8,113 nt of DNA from an uncultured Mycoplasmatota bacterium (GCA_900554615.1 USIB01000057.1:1-8113); one strand, 5' to 3'. Shown: positions 1 through 5,359, counted from the first letter of the stretch. The notes: generated by a model not told the origin, from the letters alone. Translations and numbers: made by a program.

Positions 1-1
1 T

Positions 2-865
2 AGTGAGAATGGTGTAGTAGAAGCCAACACCAACGGAAGTGGTATGTTTGCATACTTAGATAATGTAGATACATTAAACTTAAGTGGATTAGATACTAGT
101 AATATGACTAGTATGAGTAGAATGTTTTATAATAGTACTAGTTTAAAGAACATAGATTTAACTGGATTTGATACAAGCAAAGTAACTACTATGTATGGAA
201 TGTTTTGGGAATGCAATAATTTAGAAAAAATAAACTTGTCTAATTTTGATACTAGTAATGTTACTAATTTAAATCAAATGTTTCAAAATTGCACATCGAT
301 TACTAGTTTAGATTTATCTAGTTTTTATACCCCAAAACTAAAGCATGCAAATAATTTGTTTAACAATTGCTCTTCTTTGAATGAATTAAAGTTAGATAAT
401 TTTGATACATCAAATGTAGCTGACATGTCACAAATGTTTTATAAATGTTCAAATTTAACTAAGTTAGATTTAAGTAATCTTAATACCGAGCAGGTAACTA
501 AAATGCGTCAAATGTTTTTTGACTGCACATCACTAATAGAGTTAGACATAAGTAGTTTTAATACGAGTAATGTTACTGATTTCGGAAATATGTTTTATAA
601 TTGTAAGTCACTAATTAGTTTAGATTTAAGTAGTTTTGTTATGAATAGTGTTACTGATTCAGGAGGCATGTTTATGTTTTGCTATGATTTAAGAACTATA
701 TATGTATCAGATTTATGGGATATATCTAATGTTACTAGTTCAAGTCTAATGTTTCAAGGATGTAACTCCTTAGTAGGAGCAGTTCCATTTGATAGTACCA
801 AAACAGATGCAAGTATGGCTAATTATACTACAGGATATTTAACTTATAAGACTATAAATAATTAA
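2..865 (+). CDS. BspA-family leucine-rich-repeat surface protein, 5'-partial
   Basis: The reading frame is open from the left edge with no stop, so the ATG at 44 is internal and the N-terminus (signal peptide expected) lies outside the window. The visible 287 residues are almost entirely nine tandem units of 26 residues (the last is 27) on the theme LDLSsFDTSNVTdMsxMFxxCxSLxx. This is the DUF285/BspA type of LRR, common on surface-exposed or secreted proteins of gut and oral Firmicutes and listeriae. Most units keep the MF pair followed by a Cys. After the repeats comes a 28-residue tail resembling the usual BspA end (an FDSTKTDAS stretch, then GYLTYK). There is no LPXTG motif, membrane segment or SLH domain, so any cell attachment would have to be N-terminal; otherwise the protein is secreted. 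Adhesion to host or microbial partners is the usual proposal for the family and is inference here. The family call is firm; the function is not. Confidence 0.9.
   Translation, partial: SENGVVEANTNGSGMFAYLDNVDTLNLSGLDTSNMTSMSRMFYNSTSLKNIDLTGFDTSKVTTMYGMFWECNNLEKINLSNFDTSNVTNLNQMFQNCTSITSLDLSSFYTPKLKHANNLFNNCSSLNELKLDNFDTSNVADMSQMFYKCSNLTKLDLSNLNTEQVTKMRQMFFDCTSLIELDISSFNTSNVTDFGNMFYNCKSLISLDLSSFVMNSVTDSGGMFMFCYDLRTIYVSDLWDISNVTSSSLMFQGCNSLVGAVPFDSTKTDASMANYTTGYLTYKTINN
74..778 (+). repeat. 78-bp coding repeat array (nine LRR units)
   Basis: Units start at 74, 152, 230, 308, 386, 464, 542, 620 and 698. The first eight are exactly 78 bp; the last is 81 bp, one extra residue at its LWDIS segment. 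Short DNA segments such as actagtaatgttact recur, but whole units have diverged, so the array looks old rather than recently amplified. The fourth unit (FYTPKLKHANNLF) is the most degenerate and lacks the DTSNVT core. No unit is skipped or frameshifted. Confidence 0.85.
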
Positions 866-885
866 ATAAACTCTAATAGTTAATC

Positions 886-912
886 AAGAAGATACTAGAC
901 TATCTTCTTTTA
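886..912 (+). terminator. Probable intrinsic terminator of the LRR gene
   Basis: AAGAAGATA (886-894) pairs perfectly with TATCTTCTT (901-909) around a 6-nt loop, 20 nt after the stop codon. The arm ends in Ts and continues TTTACTTTG, so the U-tract is short and interrupted. An outer AATCAA (882-887) could alternatively pair with TTGATT (915-920). It is well placed as a terminator, but the weak U-run lowers confidence. Confidence 0.55.
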
Positions 913-966
913 CTTTGATTTGTCTAAGTTAGAAAGTTTACACACCAATATAATATCATATATCTT

Positions 967-1022
967 TTATTTCTAAACTTTAGGTTAGAAATAACTATTA
1001 AAGACTTTAAAGGCTTTAATAG
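967..1022. other. Two abutting perfect hairpins
   Basis: Hairpin 1 is TTATTTCTAA (967-976) with TTAGAAATAA (985-994), 10 perfect pairs and an 8-nt loop. Hairpin 2 starts at the very next base: CTATTAAAG (995-1003) with CTTTAATAG (1014-1022), 9 perfect pairs and a 10-nt loop that itself contains the palindrome CTTTAAAG (1005-1012). Neither is followed by a T-run on either strand, so they do not look like ordinary terminators. They lie between the terminator of the LRR gene and the promoter at 1041. A rival pairing AAAGTTTA (933-940) with TAAACTTT (974-981) would disrupt hairpin 1. The function is unknown. Confidence 0.6.
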
Positions 1023-1040
1023 AAAATAAATAAAAATATA

Positions 1041-1069
1041 TTGTAAAAATATCAAAAAAAAGATATAAT
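1041..1069 (+). promoter_or_regulatory. Sigma-A-type promoter for the vanZ-like/ybeY/dgkA/cdd operon
   Basis: TTGTAA (1041-1046) is followed after exactly 17 bp by the perfect -10 box TATAAT (1064-1069). Transcription would start near 1076, about 26 nt upstream of the first start codon, leaving a short leader with one strong ribosome binding site. No operator is evident downstream of the -10 box. Confidence 0.8.
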
Positions 1070-1086
1070 TAATATGTAGTAGTAAG

Positions 1087-1096
1087 AAGGAGGAAG
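1087..1096 (+). promoter_or_regulatory. Ribosome binding site fixing the GTG start at 1102
   Basis: The purine run AAGGAGGAAG contains the full AAGGAGG core at 1087-1093, 8 nt before GTG 1102. The first in-frame ATG (1120) has no such element at a workable distance, so the GTG is preferred. Confidence 0.75.
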
Positions 1097-1101
1097 ATAA
1101 A

Positions 1102-1719
1102 GTGATAAAACAAACATTTATGGAAGTATTACCAGATGTATGGCCTATGTTAATAATAATAACAGTTATAATATCTAGTTTAAGGATAGCATATTTAATA
1201 ACTAAACATAAAAAGTTTCTATTACATAAGGAGATAATATATTTACTTGCTATAATATATATATTATGTTTATTCCATGTAGTTACTTTTCAAGATATAA
1301 ATTATGGAGAATCAAACTTTGTACCATTTAAAGAAATATTTAGATATAGTTTTGGCTCTCATAAGTTTATTAGAAATGTTCTTGGTAATATAATATTATT
1401 TATTCCATTTGGTTTCTTATCTTCTTATTTACTAAAGAATAGACACTTAAGTGTAGTTACTATTCTTACACTAATAGCATCAGGTACAATAGAAACCGTC
1501 CAGTATTACATAGGTAGAGTATTTGATATAGACGATATAATACTTAATTTAATAGGTGGAATAGTAGGATTCCTAATATTTATAGGATTAGATGCCATTA
1601 GGAATAAAGTAAAATTACTTAAGAATGATACAGTACTTGATATATTAATAATAATAATATTAGTACTAGTAATGATTTATTCTTTAAATATAAATGTTTT
1701 TAATTTGATTGGGGGATAA
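1102..1719 (+). CDS. VanZ-family integral membrane protein
   Basis: The 205-residue protein has about six hydrophobic segments (roughly residues 15-33, 43-62, 91-112, 118-138, 143-164 and 177-197). The VanZ-like signature is clear: an NxxLFxPFG motif (GNIILFIPFGF) after the third segment, then ETVQYYIGRVFDIDDIILNLIGG, which matches the family's E..Q...gR..DidDii.N..G pattern. VanZ itself confers low-level teicoplanin resistance, but most chromosomal members have no known function, and resistance should not be assumed. The start is GTG. It is the first gene of the operon, in the position before ybeY where many Firmicutes carry phoH and a PgpH-type gene. Its last codons (LIGG) carry the ribosome binding site of ybeY, and the stop is one base from the ybeY ATG, so translational coupling is likely. 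Confidence 0.85.
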   Translation: MIKQTFMEVLPDVWPMLIIITVIISSLRIAYLITKHKKFLLHKEIIYLLAIIYILCLFHVVTFQDINYGESNFVPFKEIFRYSFGSHKFIRNVLGNIILFIPFGFLSSYLLKNRHLSVVTILTLIASGTIETVQYYIGRVFDIDDIILNLIGGIVGFLIFIGLDAIRNKVKLLKNDTVLDILIIIILVLVMIYSLNINVFNLIGG

Positions 1720-1720
1720 T

Positions 1721-2161
1721 ATGTTTGAAATATTTAATGAAAGCAATAAAGAAATAAAAGAAATAAGTAAACTAGAAGAGTATATGAAATTTGTCGTAAG
1801 AAAACTAGAAATAGAAAAAGGTATATTTAATATAATATTTGTAGATAATGATAAAATACATGAAATTAATAAAGAGTATAGAAAAGTAGATAGAGTTACA
1901 GATGTAATATCTTTTGCTCTAGAAGATAATCCTGATATAGTTTATGATGATTTTAGATTACTTGGAGATATTTATATTGCAATAGATGTTGCTTACGACC
2001 AGGCTATAGAATATAATCATTCTAGAGAAAGAGAAGTATGTTTCTTAGCCACTCATGGAGTACTTCACTTACTTGGATATGACCATATGACAGAAGAAGA
2101 AGAAACAGAAATGTTTGGTCTTCAAGAAGAACTACTCCAAGAATATGGTATTAATAGATAA
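1721..2161 (+). CDS. ybeY: Endoribonuclease YbeY (rRNA maturation factor)
   Basis: YbeY is a zinc-dependent single-strand RNase needed for 16S rRNA 3'-end maturation and ribosome quality control; it acts in the cytoplasm on the small subunit. The 146-residue length is typical. The diagnostic H3XH5XH zinc site is at residues 112-122 (HGVLHLLGYDH; His112, His116 and His122). The upstream conserved block EYRKVDRVTDVISF (about residues 53-66) and GDIYIA (about 82-87) are also present. The ATG at 1721 is chosen because GGGGG (1711-1715) lies 5 nt upstream; the in-frame TTG at 1709 would start inside that ribosome binding site. It lies between the vanZ-like gene and dgkA. The ybeY-dgkA-cdd-era order is the standard Firmicute arrangement and supports all these calls. 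No odd residues were seen. Confidence 0.95.
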   Translation: MFEIFNESNKEIKEISKLEEYMKFVVRKLEIEKGIFNIIFVDNDKIHEINKEYRKVDRVTDVISFALEDNPDIVYDDFRLLGDIYIAIDVAYDQAIEYNHSREREVCFLATHGVLHLLGYDHMTEEEETEMFGLQEELLQEYGINR

Positions 2162-2178
2162 CCACTAGGAGGATATTT

Positions 2179-2562
2179 ATGCTTTCAAGAGAAAAAAATA
2201 AAAGAAAGTTTACAAGTAGTGTTAGAGATTGTATCAATGGTTTTAAGTTTATTAATATTAATGAAGATAATTTCAAAAGAGAAATATTATTAGGTATTGT
2301 TGCCTTACTTATTTCTTATATTTTAAAGATTAGTAAACTTGAGTTTATTATTATAATAATTATGATTGGTCTTGTATTAACTTGTGAAGTTATTAATACC
2401 GCTATCGAAAGACTAGTAGACTTAGTTAGTCCTAGTTATAATAAACTTGCTGGTGAAGTAAAAGATATTATGGCTTTCTCTGTCTTTCTTATGTGTATTA
2501 TTTCTCTTATAGTTGGAGTTATTATTTTTGTACCAAAAATTATTGTTTTGATTGGAGGATAA
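2179..2562 (+). CDS. dgkA: Diacylglycerol kinase / undecaprenol kinase family protein
   Basis: This small trimeric membrane kinase phosphorylates diacylglycerol or, in many Gram-positives, undecaprenol, returning lipid carrier to the cell-wall pathway. The 127-residue protein has a basic N-terminus, an amphipathic stretch, and three hydrophobic helices at about 36-52, 54-72 and 97-123. The core motif ExxNTAIE is at residues 70-77, with Glu70 as the probable catalytic base and Glu77 as metal ligand, followed by the conserved Asp81 and KD (95-96). Glu35 in NFKREI fits the N-terminal metal-binding Glu. The stretch after KD reads IMAFSV instead of the more usual Ala/Gly-rich sequence. AGGAGG (2167-2172) lies 6 nt before the ATG. 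Substrate choice cannot be read from sequence; undecaprenol is the Gram-positive default and is inferred. Confidence 0.92.
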   Translation: MLSREKNKRKFTSSVRDCINGFKFININEDNFKREILLGIVALLISYILKISKLEFIIIIIMIGLVLTCEVINTAIERLVDLVSPSYNKLAGEVKDIMAFSVFLMCIISLIVGVIIFVPKIIVLIGG

Positions 2563-2563
2563 A

Positions 2564-2950
2564 ATGGAAGAAAGTTTAAAAAGATTATTAAAAAATAGTT
2601 ATAGTCCTTATTCAGGATTTAGAGTAGCAAGTATTTGCTTAATGAAAGATGGTAAAAGTTTTGGTGGAGTAAATGTAGAAAACGCCTCCTACGGAGGAAG
2701 TATATGTGCTGAGAGAGTAGCCATATGTACCGCTATTGCAAGTGGTTATACCAAAGGAGACTTTAGTAAATTATATGTTATGTGTGATAGCCCTAAAGTA
2801 TCTTCATCATGCTTTATATGTAGACAAGTTATTAGTGAATTTTTTGATAAAGATGCTGAGGTTATCTTCTATAGCAACGATGGTGAAAAGGAAGTATATA
2901 CAGTTGGTGACTTATGTCCTTATCCATTTGGAAGTAGTGATTTAAAGTAA
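2564..2950 (+). CDS. cdd: Cytidine deaminase (homotetrameric type)
   Basis: Cdd hydrolyses cytidine or deoxycytidine to uridine or deoxyuridine plus ammonia in pyrimidine salvage. The 128 residues match the short tetrameric class. Visible motifs are SPYSGF (residues 14-19), the nucleoside-binding NVENASYGGSICAER (37-51) with Cys48 as zinc ligand and Glu50 as proton shuttle, and the second zinc motif with Cys83 and Cys86. The C-terminal LCPYPFGSSDL matches the usual LxPxxF ending. Oddity: the family's PCxxC is SCFIC here, with Ser replacing the Pro and bulky residues between the cysteines; all ligands are kept, so activity is still expected. The ATG at 2564 is chosen because GGAGG (2554-2558) sits 5 nt upstream, inside the last dgkA codons; the in-frame TTG at 2552 is rejected. 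It is the last gene of the operon. Confidence 0.93.
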   Translation: MEESLKRLLKNSYSPYSGFRVASICLMKDGKSFGGVNVENASYGGSICAERVAICTAIASGYTKGDFSKLYVMCDSPKVSSSCFICRQVISEFFDKDAEVIFYSNDGEKEVYTVGDLCPYPFGSSDLK

Positions 2951-2973
2951 TACCTAATTGGTATTATTTTTTT
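2948..2973 (+). terminator. Intrinsic terminator overlapping the cdd stop codon
   Basis: TAATACC (2948-2954) pairs with GGTATTA (2960-2966) around a 5-nt loop and is followed at once by seven Ts (2967-2973). The left arm begins with the TAA stop codon of cdd itself. The stem is only 7 bp and AT-rich, but the T-run and position are textbook. Confidence 0.8.
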
Positions 2974-2982
2974 CTAAATTGC

Positions 2983-3033
2983 CAGTTATCGACCACTTTT
3001 AGAGTATATATGGTGAAAAATGGTCGATAACTG
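2983..3033. repeat. Isolated 13-bp perfect inverted repeat
   Basis: CAGTTATCGACCA (2983-2995) and TGGTCGATAACTG (3021-3033) are exact reverse complements separated by 25 nt. After one mismatch, four more A:T pairs extend the stem inward. The arms contain CG dinucleotides and are richer in G+C than the surrounding spacer. The hairpin lies 9 nt after the T-run of the cdd terminator and about 65 nt before the era promoter. No T-run follows, so it is not a standard terminator. It could be a REP- or MITE-like interspersed element or an operator pair. Confidence 0.7.
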
Positions 3034-3097
3034 CATATATTTGTTTATTTTATAAAAAATATATATGAATAAAAAGATGAAATATTTATGAATATTA

Positions 3098-3126
3098 TTG
3101 TTAAATCGTCATATTTATGTTAAAAT
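3098..3126 (+). promoter_or_regulatory. Extended -10 promoter for the era operon
   Basis: TTGTTA (3098-3103) is followed after 17 bp by TAAAAT (3121-3126), with a TG dinucleotide at 3118-3119 one base before it (extended -10). Transcription would begin near 3133, giving a leader of about 20 nt that consists mainly of AAGGAGG (3139-3145) before the era ATG. Confidence 0.75.
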
Positions 3127-3152
3127 TAATTTGTATTTAAGGAGGCATTTTT

Positions 3153-4046
3153 ATGAGAAGTGGATTTGTAAGTTTTGTAGGTAGACCAAATGTAGGAAAG
3201 AGTACATTACTAAATAGTATATTAGGAAAAAGAGTTGCTATTACATCAGATAAACCTCAAACGACAAGAAATATGATACAAGGGATATATAATGATAAAG
3301 ATACACAAATAGTATTTGTAGATACACCAGGAATCCATAAACCAAAAAGTAGACTAGGGAAAGTGCTTAATAAACAAGCCTACTATAGCATAAACGATGT
3401 CGATATAGTAGTTTTAGTAGTAGATATTTCCGAGAAAATAGGAACTGGAGATAAGTTCGTTATAGATGTTTTAAAGAACATAGAAAATAAACCAGTATTC
3501 CTAGTTATCAATAAAATAGATAAACTACCAAAAGAAGAAATATTAAAGAAAATAGATGAATATCAAAAACTATATGATTTTGCTGAAATAATACCAGTAT
3601 CTGCAAGAAAGAAAGATAATACAGATAGACTACTAGAAGTAATCAAGAAATACTTACCAGACAATATCAAATACTTTGATGACAACACCATTACCAGTAG
3701 TTCTCCAAGTTTTATAATATCAGAGTTCATAAGAGAAAAAATACTAGACTTAACTAGTGAAGAGATACCATATAGCGTAACAGTTATCGTAGAAAACCTA
3801 GAAGAAGATGAACGTTCTATGAGTATTAATGCTGTCGTCGTAGTAGATAGAGAAAACCTAAAAAAAATAATTATAGGTAAAAATGGCTCAATGATTAAAG
3901 AAATAGGAATAAGGTCTAGAAAAGATATCGAGACATATTTCAATAAAAGAGTATATCTAGAACTATTCGTCAAAGTAGTAGATAAATGGAGAGATAAAGA
4001 AAAGTTCCTAAATATGATAGGATATAAAGATTTCTTGAATAAATAA
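3153..4046 (+). CDS. era: GTPase Era (ribosome small-subunit biogenesis)
   Basis: Era is an essential GTPase that binds the 3' end of 16S rRNA through a KH domain and aids 30S maturation; the related role of YbeY in the same cluster fits. The 297-residue length is usual. Visible GTPase motifs are G1 GRPNVGKS (10-17), G2 around QTTR (36-39), G3 DTPG (57-60), G4 NKID (120-123) and G5 SAR (150-152). The C-terminal KH domain (about 200-290) has EIPYSV (204-209), the GXXG loop IGKNG (241-245) and the terminal VKVVDKWR block (273-280). AAGGAGG (3139-3145) lies 7 nt before the ATG. It has its own promoter, separating it from cdd, and heads era-yqzL-recO-DUF212. Nothing is missing or truncated. Confidence 0.97.
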   Translation: MRSGFVSFVGRPNVGKSTLLNSILGKRVAITSDKPQTTRNMIQGIYNDKDTQIVFVDTPGIHKPKSRLGKVLNKQAYYSINDVDIVVLVVDISEKIGTGDKFVIDVLKNIENKPVFLVINKIDKLPKEEILKKIDEYQKLYDFAEIIPVSARKKDNTDRLLEVIKKYLPDNIKYFDDNTITSSSPSFIISEFIREKILDLTSEEIPYSVTVIVENLEEDERSMSINAVVVVDRENLKKIIIGKNGSMIKEIGIRSRKDIETYFNKRVYLELFVKVVDKWRDKEKFLNMIGYKDFLNK

Positions 4047-4082
4047 AACAAAAAGAATACATTATATAAATAGGTGATGAAA

Positions 4083-4172
4083 ATGAATAAAAAGGACCTT
4101 TGGCTACTATTTAAAAAGACTGGTAAAATAGAATATTACTTAAAATATAAAAGTCTTACCGAAAAGAAGTGA
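4083..4172 (+). CDS. yqzL: YqzL-like small protein
   Basis: This 29-residue gene lies between era and recO, where Bacillus carries yqzL, a protein of under 50 residues and unknown function. The peptide (MNKKDLWLLFKKTGKIEYYL, then KYKSLTEKK) keeps the pattern I associate with YqzL: W, two residues, F, two residues, TG, then a YL-K pair near the end. AGGTGA (4072-4077) sits 5 nt before the ATG. The TGA stop lies 5 nt before the recO ATG, so the two are probably translationally coupled. It is below most gene-caller length limits and easy to miss. Family assignment rests on position plus this motif. Confidence 0.75.
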   Translation: MNKKDLWLLFKKTGKIEYYLKYKSLTEKK

Positions 4173-4177
4173 TTATT

Positions 4178-4900
4178 ATGTATAAAAAAATAAAAGGAAT
4201 AATCATAAACGAATATCCTTTTGAAGATAATAGTAAAATAATAAATATTTTTACAGAAGATAAGTTAATAGGAGTACTTGCTAAAGGGGCAAAAAAAATA
4301 AAAAGTCCCTTTTTTTCTAGTACATCAAGATTTAGTTATGGAGAGTTTGATATAGTATATAAAGAAAATGGTCTCTCAACCCTAAAAGACGCGAGTATTC
4401 TTAATAATTTTAGTACCATAAAAAAAGACATAGTAAAAATAAGTTATGCAACCTATATAACCGAATTATCTTCTAAAGCATATAAACACGATATCAATAA
4501 AAATATTTATAAATTATATCTTTTATCAATGGACAAAATAAATAATAATTATAATCCAAGAATAATAACCATAATACTAAGACTAAAACTACTCGAGTTT
4601 CTAGGTATTAGTCCTATTCTCGATAGATGTGCTACTTGTGGTAATAAACATAATATCATTACCATCTCAAGTTACTTTGGAGGATATCTATGCAAAGACT
4701 GCTACCGAAATGAAAAACTAGTATTACCAAACACAATAAAACTAATAAGAATGCTATACTTAGTAGATATTTCCAAGATAACAAAACTAGAAATAAAAGA
4801 AGAAATATTAAAAGAACTAGAAGAGTTTATCGATGACTACTACGAAAGATATTCAGGAATATATCTAAAAAGTAGGATATTATTAGATACTATTAAATAA
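4178..4900 (+). CDS. recO: DNA repair protein RecO
   Basis: RecO works with RecR and RecF to load RecA onto SSB-coated single-stranded DNA during gap repair. The 240 residues show an N-terminal OB fold (about 1-80) with the typical GIIINEYPFEDNSKIINIFT start and AKGAKKIKSPF block, then a helical domain. A four-cysteine zinc site lies at Cys151, Cys154, Cys172 and Cys175 (CATC and CKDC). The start at ATG 4178 is chosen over the in-frame GTG at 4169, which overlaps the yqzL stop, because AGTGAT (4168-4173) gives proper spacing to 4178 and Bacillus-type RecO begins close to this point. Codons for AKGAKKIKSPFF produce A8 and T7 runs and a terminator-like fold (see 4283-4316). The call itself is secure. 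Confidence 0.93.
   Translation: MYKKIKGIIINEYPFEDNSKIINIFTEDKLIGVLAKGAKKIKSPFFSSTSRFSYGEFDIVYKENGLSTLKDASILNNFSTIKKDIVKISYATYITELSSKAYKHDINKNIYKLYLLSMDKINNNYNPRIITIILRLKLLEFLGISPILDRCATCGNKHNIITISSYFGGYLCKDCYRNEKLVLPNTIKLIRMLYLVDISKITKLEIKEEILKELEEFIDDYYERYSGIYLKSRILLDTIK
4283..4316 (+). other. Terminator-like hairpin inside recO
   Basis: AAAGGGGC (4283-4290) can pair with GTCCCTTT (4305-4312) as eight pairs including one G:U wobble, with a 14-nt loop of A8, T, A5. The T-run 4310-4316 starts within the arm and leaves four unpaired Ts. This is the shape of a weak intrinsic terminator in the first fifth of recO. The encoded AKGAKK-KS residues are conserved in the family, so protein constraint may explain much of it. 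Confidence 0.45.
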
Positions 4901-4908
4901 GATATAAT

Positions 4909-4914
4909 AGGTGA
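4909..4914 (+). promoter_or_regulatory. Ribosome binding site supporting the TTG start at 4920
   Basis: AGGTGA, complementary to the 16S 3' end, lies 5 nt before TTG 4920, the same element and spacing as before yqzL. The competing GTG at 4911 lies within the element and has no other purine-rich site upstream. Confidence 0.65.
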
Positions 4915-4919
4915 TATAC

Positions 4920-5336
4920 TTGTTAGAATATAAATATTTAATAATACCATTCATAACCTCTATCTTATGCCAGTGTATTAAAGTATTAATAGAAACCATA
5001 AAAAGTAAAAAGTTTATGCTAGAAAGATTATTAGACGGAATGGGAGGAATGCCAAGTACTCATAGTACTCTAGTTAGTAGTCTCTCAACCCTAGTATATA
5101 TAAATCATGGAAGTAATGGAATATTATTTGCCATAACCATATTCTTTTCCCTAATAATAATATACGATTCAATGGGTATAAGATACGAGAGTAGTAAGAT
5201 GGCTAAAGTAGTAAATAATATTGCTAGTACTAACCTAAGAGAAAGACTAGGACACAAACCAGTAGAATGCTTAGTAGGAGTAATCTTTGGAATAGTAGTA
5301 ACTAGCATATTAAACTATATATTTTCATTAAGATGA
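4920..5336 (+). CDS. Divergent PAP2-family (DUF212, YuiD-like) membrane protein
   Basis: The 138-residue protein has four likely membrane segments (about residues 6-24, 47-60, 68-84 and 117-133). The family core is present: GGMPSTHS (42-49, the PSxHS element resembling the acid phosphatase/PAP2 motif), then YDSMGIR (82-88) and a late RERLGHKPVE block (107-116) with the conserved GH. Members are annotated as divergent acid phosphatase/VanZ-related proteins; no activity is firmly known to me, and phosphatidyl- or isoprenyl-phosphate hydrolysis is inference. A TTG start at 4920 is chosen from the AGGTGA site; GTG 4911 would add three residues. It is the last gene of the era operon, 19 nt after recO, and its TGA stop is inside a terminator. 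The call is firm, the exact start less so. Confidence 0.85.
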   Translation: MLEYKYLIIPFITSILCQCIKVLIETIKSKKFMLERLLDGMGGMPSTHSTLVSSLSTLVYINHGSNGILFAITIFFSLIIIYDSMGIRYESSKMAKVVNNIASTNLRERLGHKPVECLVGVIFGIVVTSILNYIFSLR

Positions 5337-5354
5337 TTACATCTTAATTTTTTT
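5328..5354 (+). terminator. Intrinsic terminator overlapping the DUF212 stop codon
   Basis: TTAAGATG (5328-5335) pairs perfectly with CATCTTAA (5340-5347) around the loop ATTA, followed directly by T7 (5348-5354). The left arm and loop contain the last codons and the TGA stop (5334-5336). This closes the era operon and supports TGA being a real stop. Confidence 0.85.
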
Positions 5355-5359
5355 GTCTA

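Noticed and set aside
74..778. CRISPR-like regular repeats at 78-bp spacing
   Set aside because: The periodicity is that of coding LRR units with conserved protein sequence; there are no identical direct repeats with unique spacers.
1709..1720. TTG start four codons upstream for ybeY
   Set aside because: It would begin inside the GGGGG ribosome binding site; ATG 1721 has the correct spacing. The same reasoning rejects TTG 2552 for cdd.
2736..2945. Second + strand frame inside cdd
   Set aside because: It overlaps the catalytic part of cdd out of frame, lacks a ribosome binding site, and resembles no known protein.
2985..2993. DnaA box-like TTATCGACC
   Set aside because: There are two mismatches to TTATCCACA, no cluster of boxes, and no dnaA/dnaN or origin genes nearby.
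3065..3091. Eight-codon open frame (MNKKMKYL) before the era promoter
   Set aside because: It has no ribosome binding site, and it lies upstream of the mapped-by-eye promoter, so it would not be on the era transcript.
3563..4051. Long minus-strand open frame opposite era
   Set aside because: It is a shadow of era: no ribosome binding site, no recognisable domain, and era explains the codon structure fully.
4035..4063. Possible promoter between era and yqzL (TTGAAT, 17 bp, TACATT)
   Set aside because: The -10 box has two mismatches and the 36-nt gap is ordinary for an operon; AT-rich sequence gives such matches by chance.
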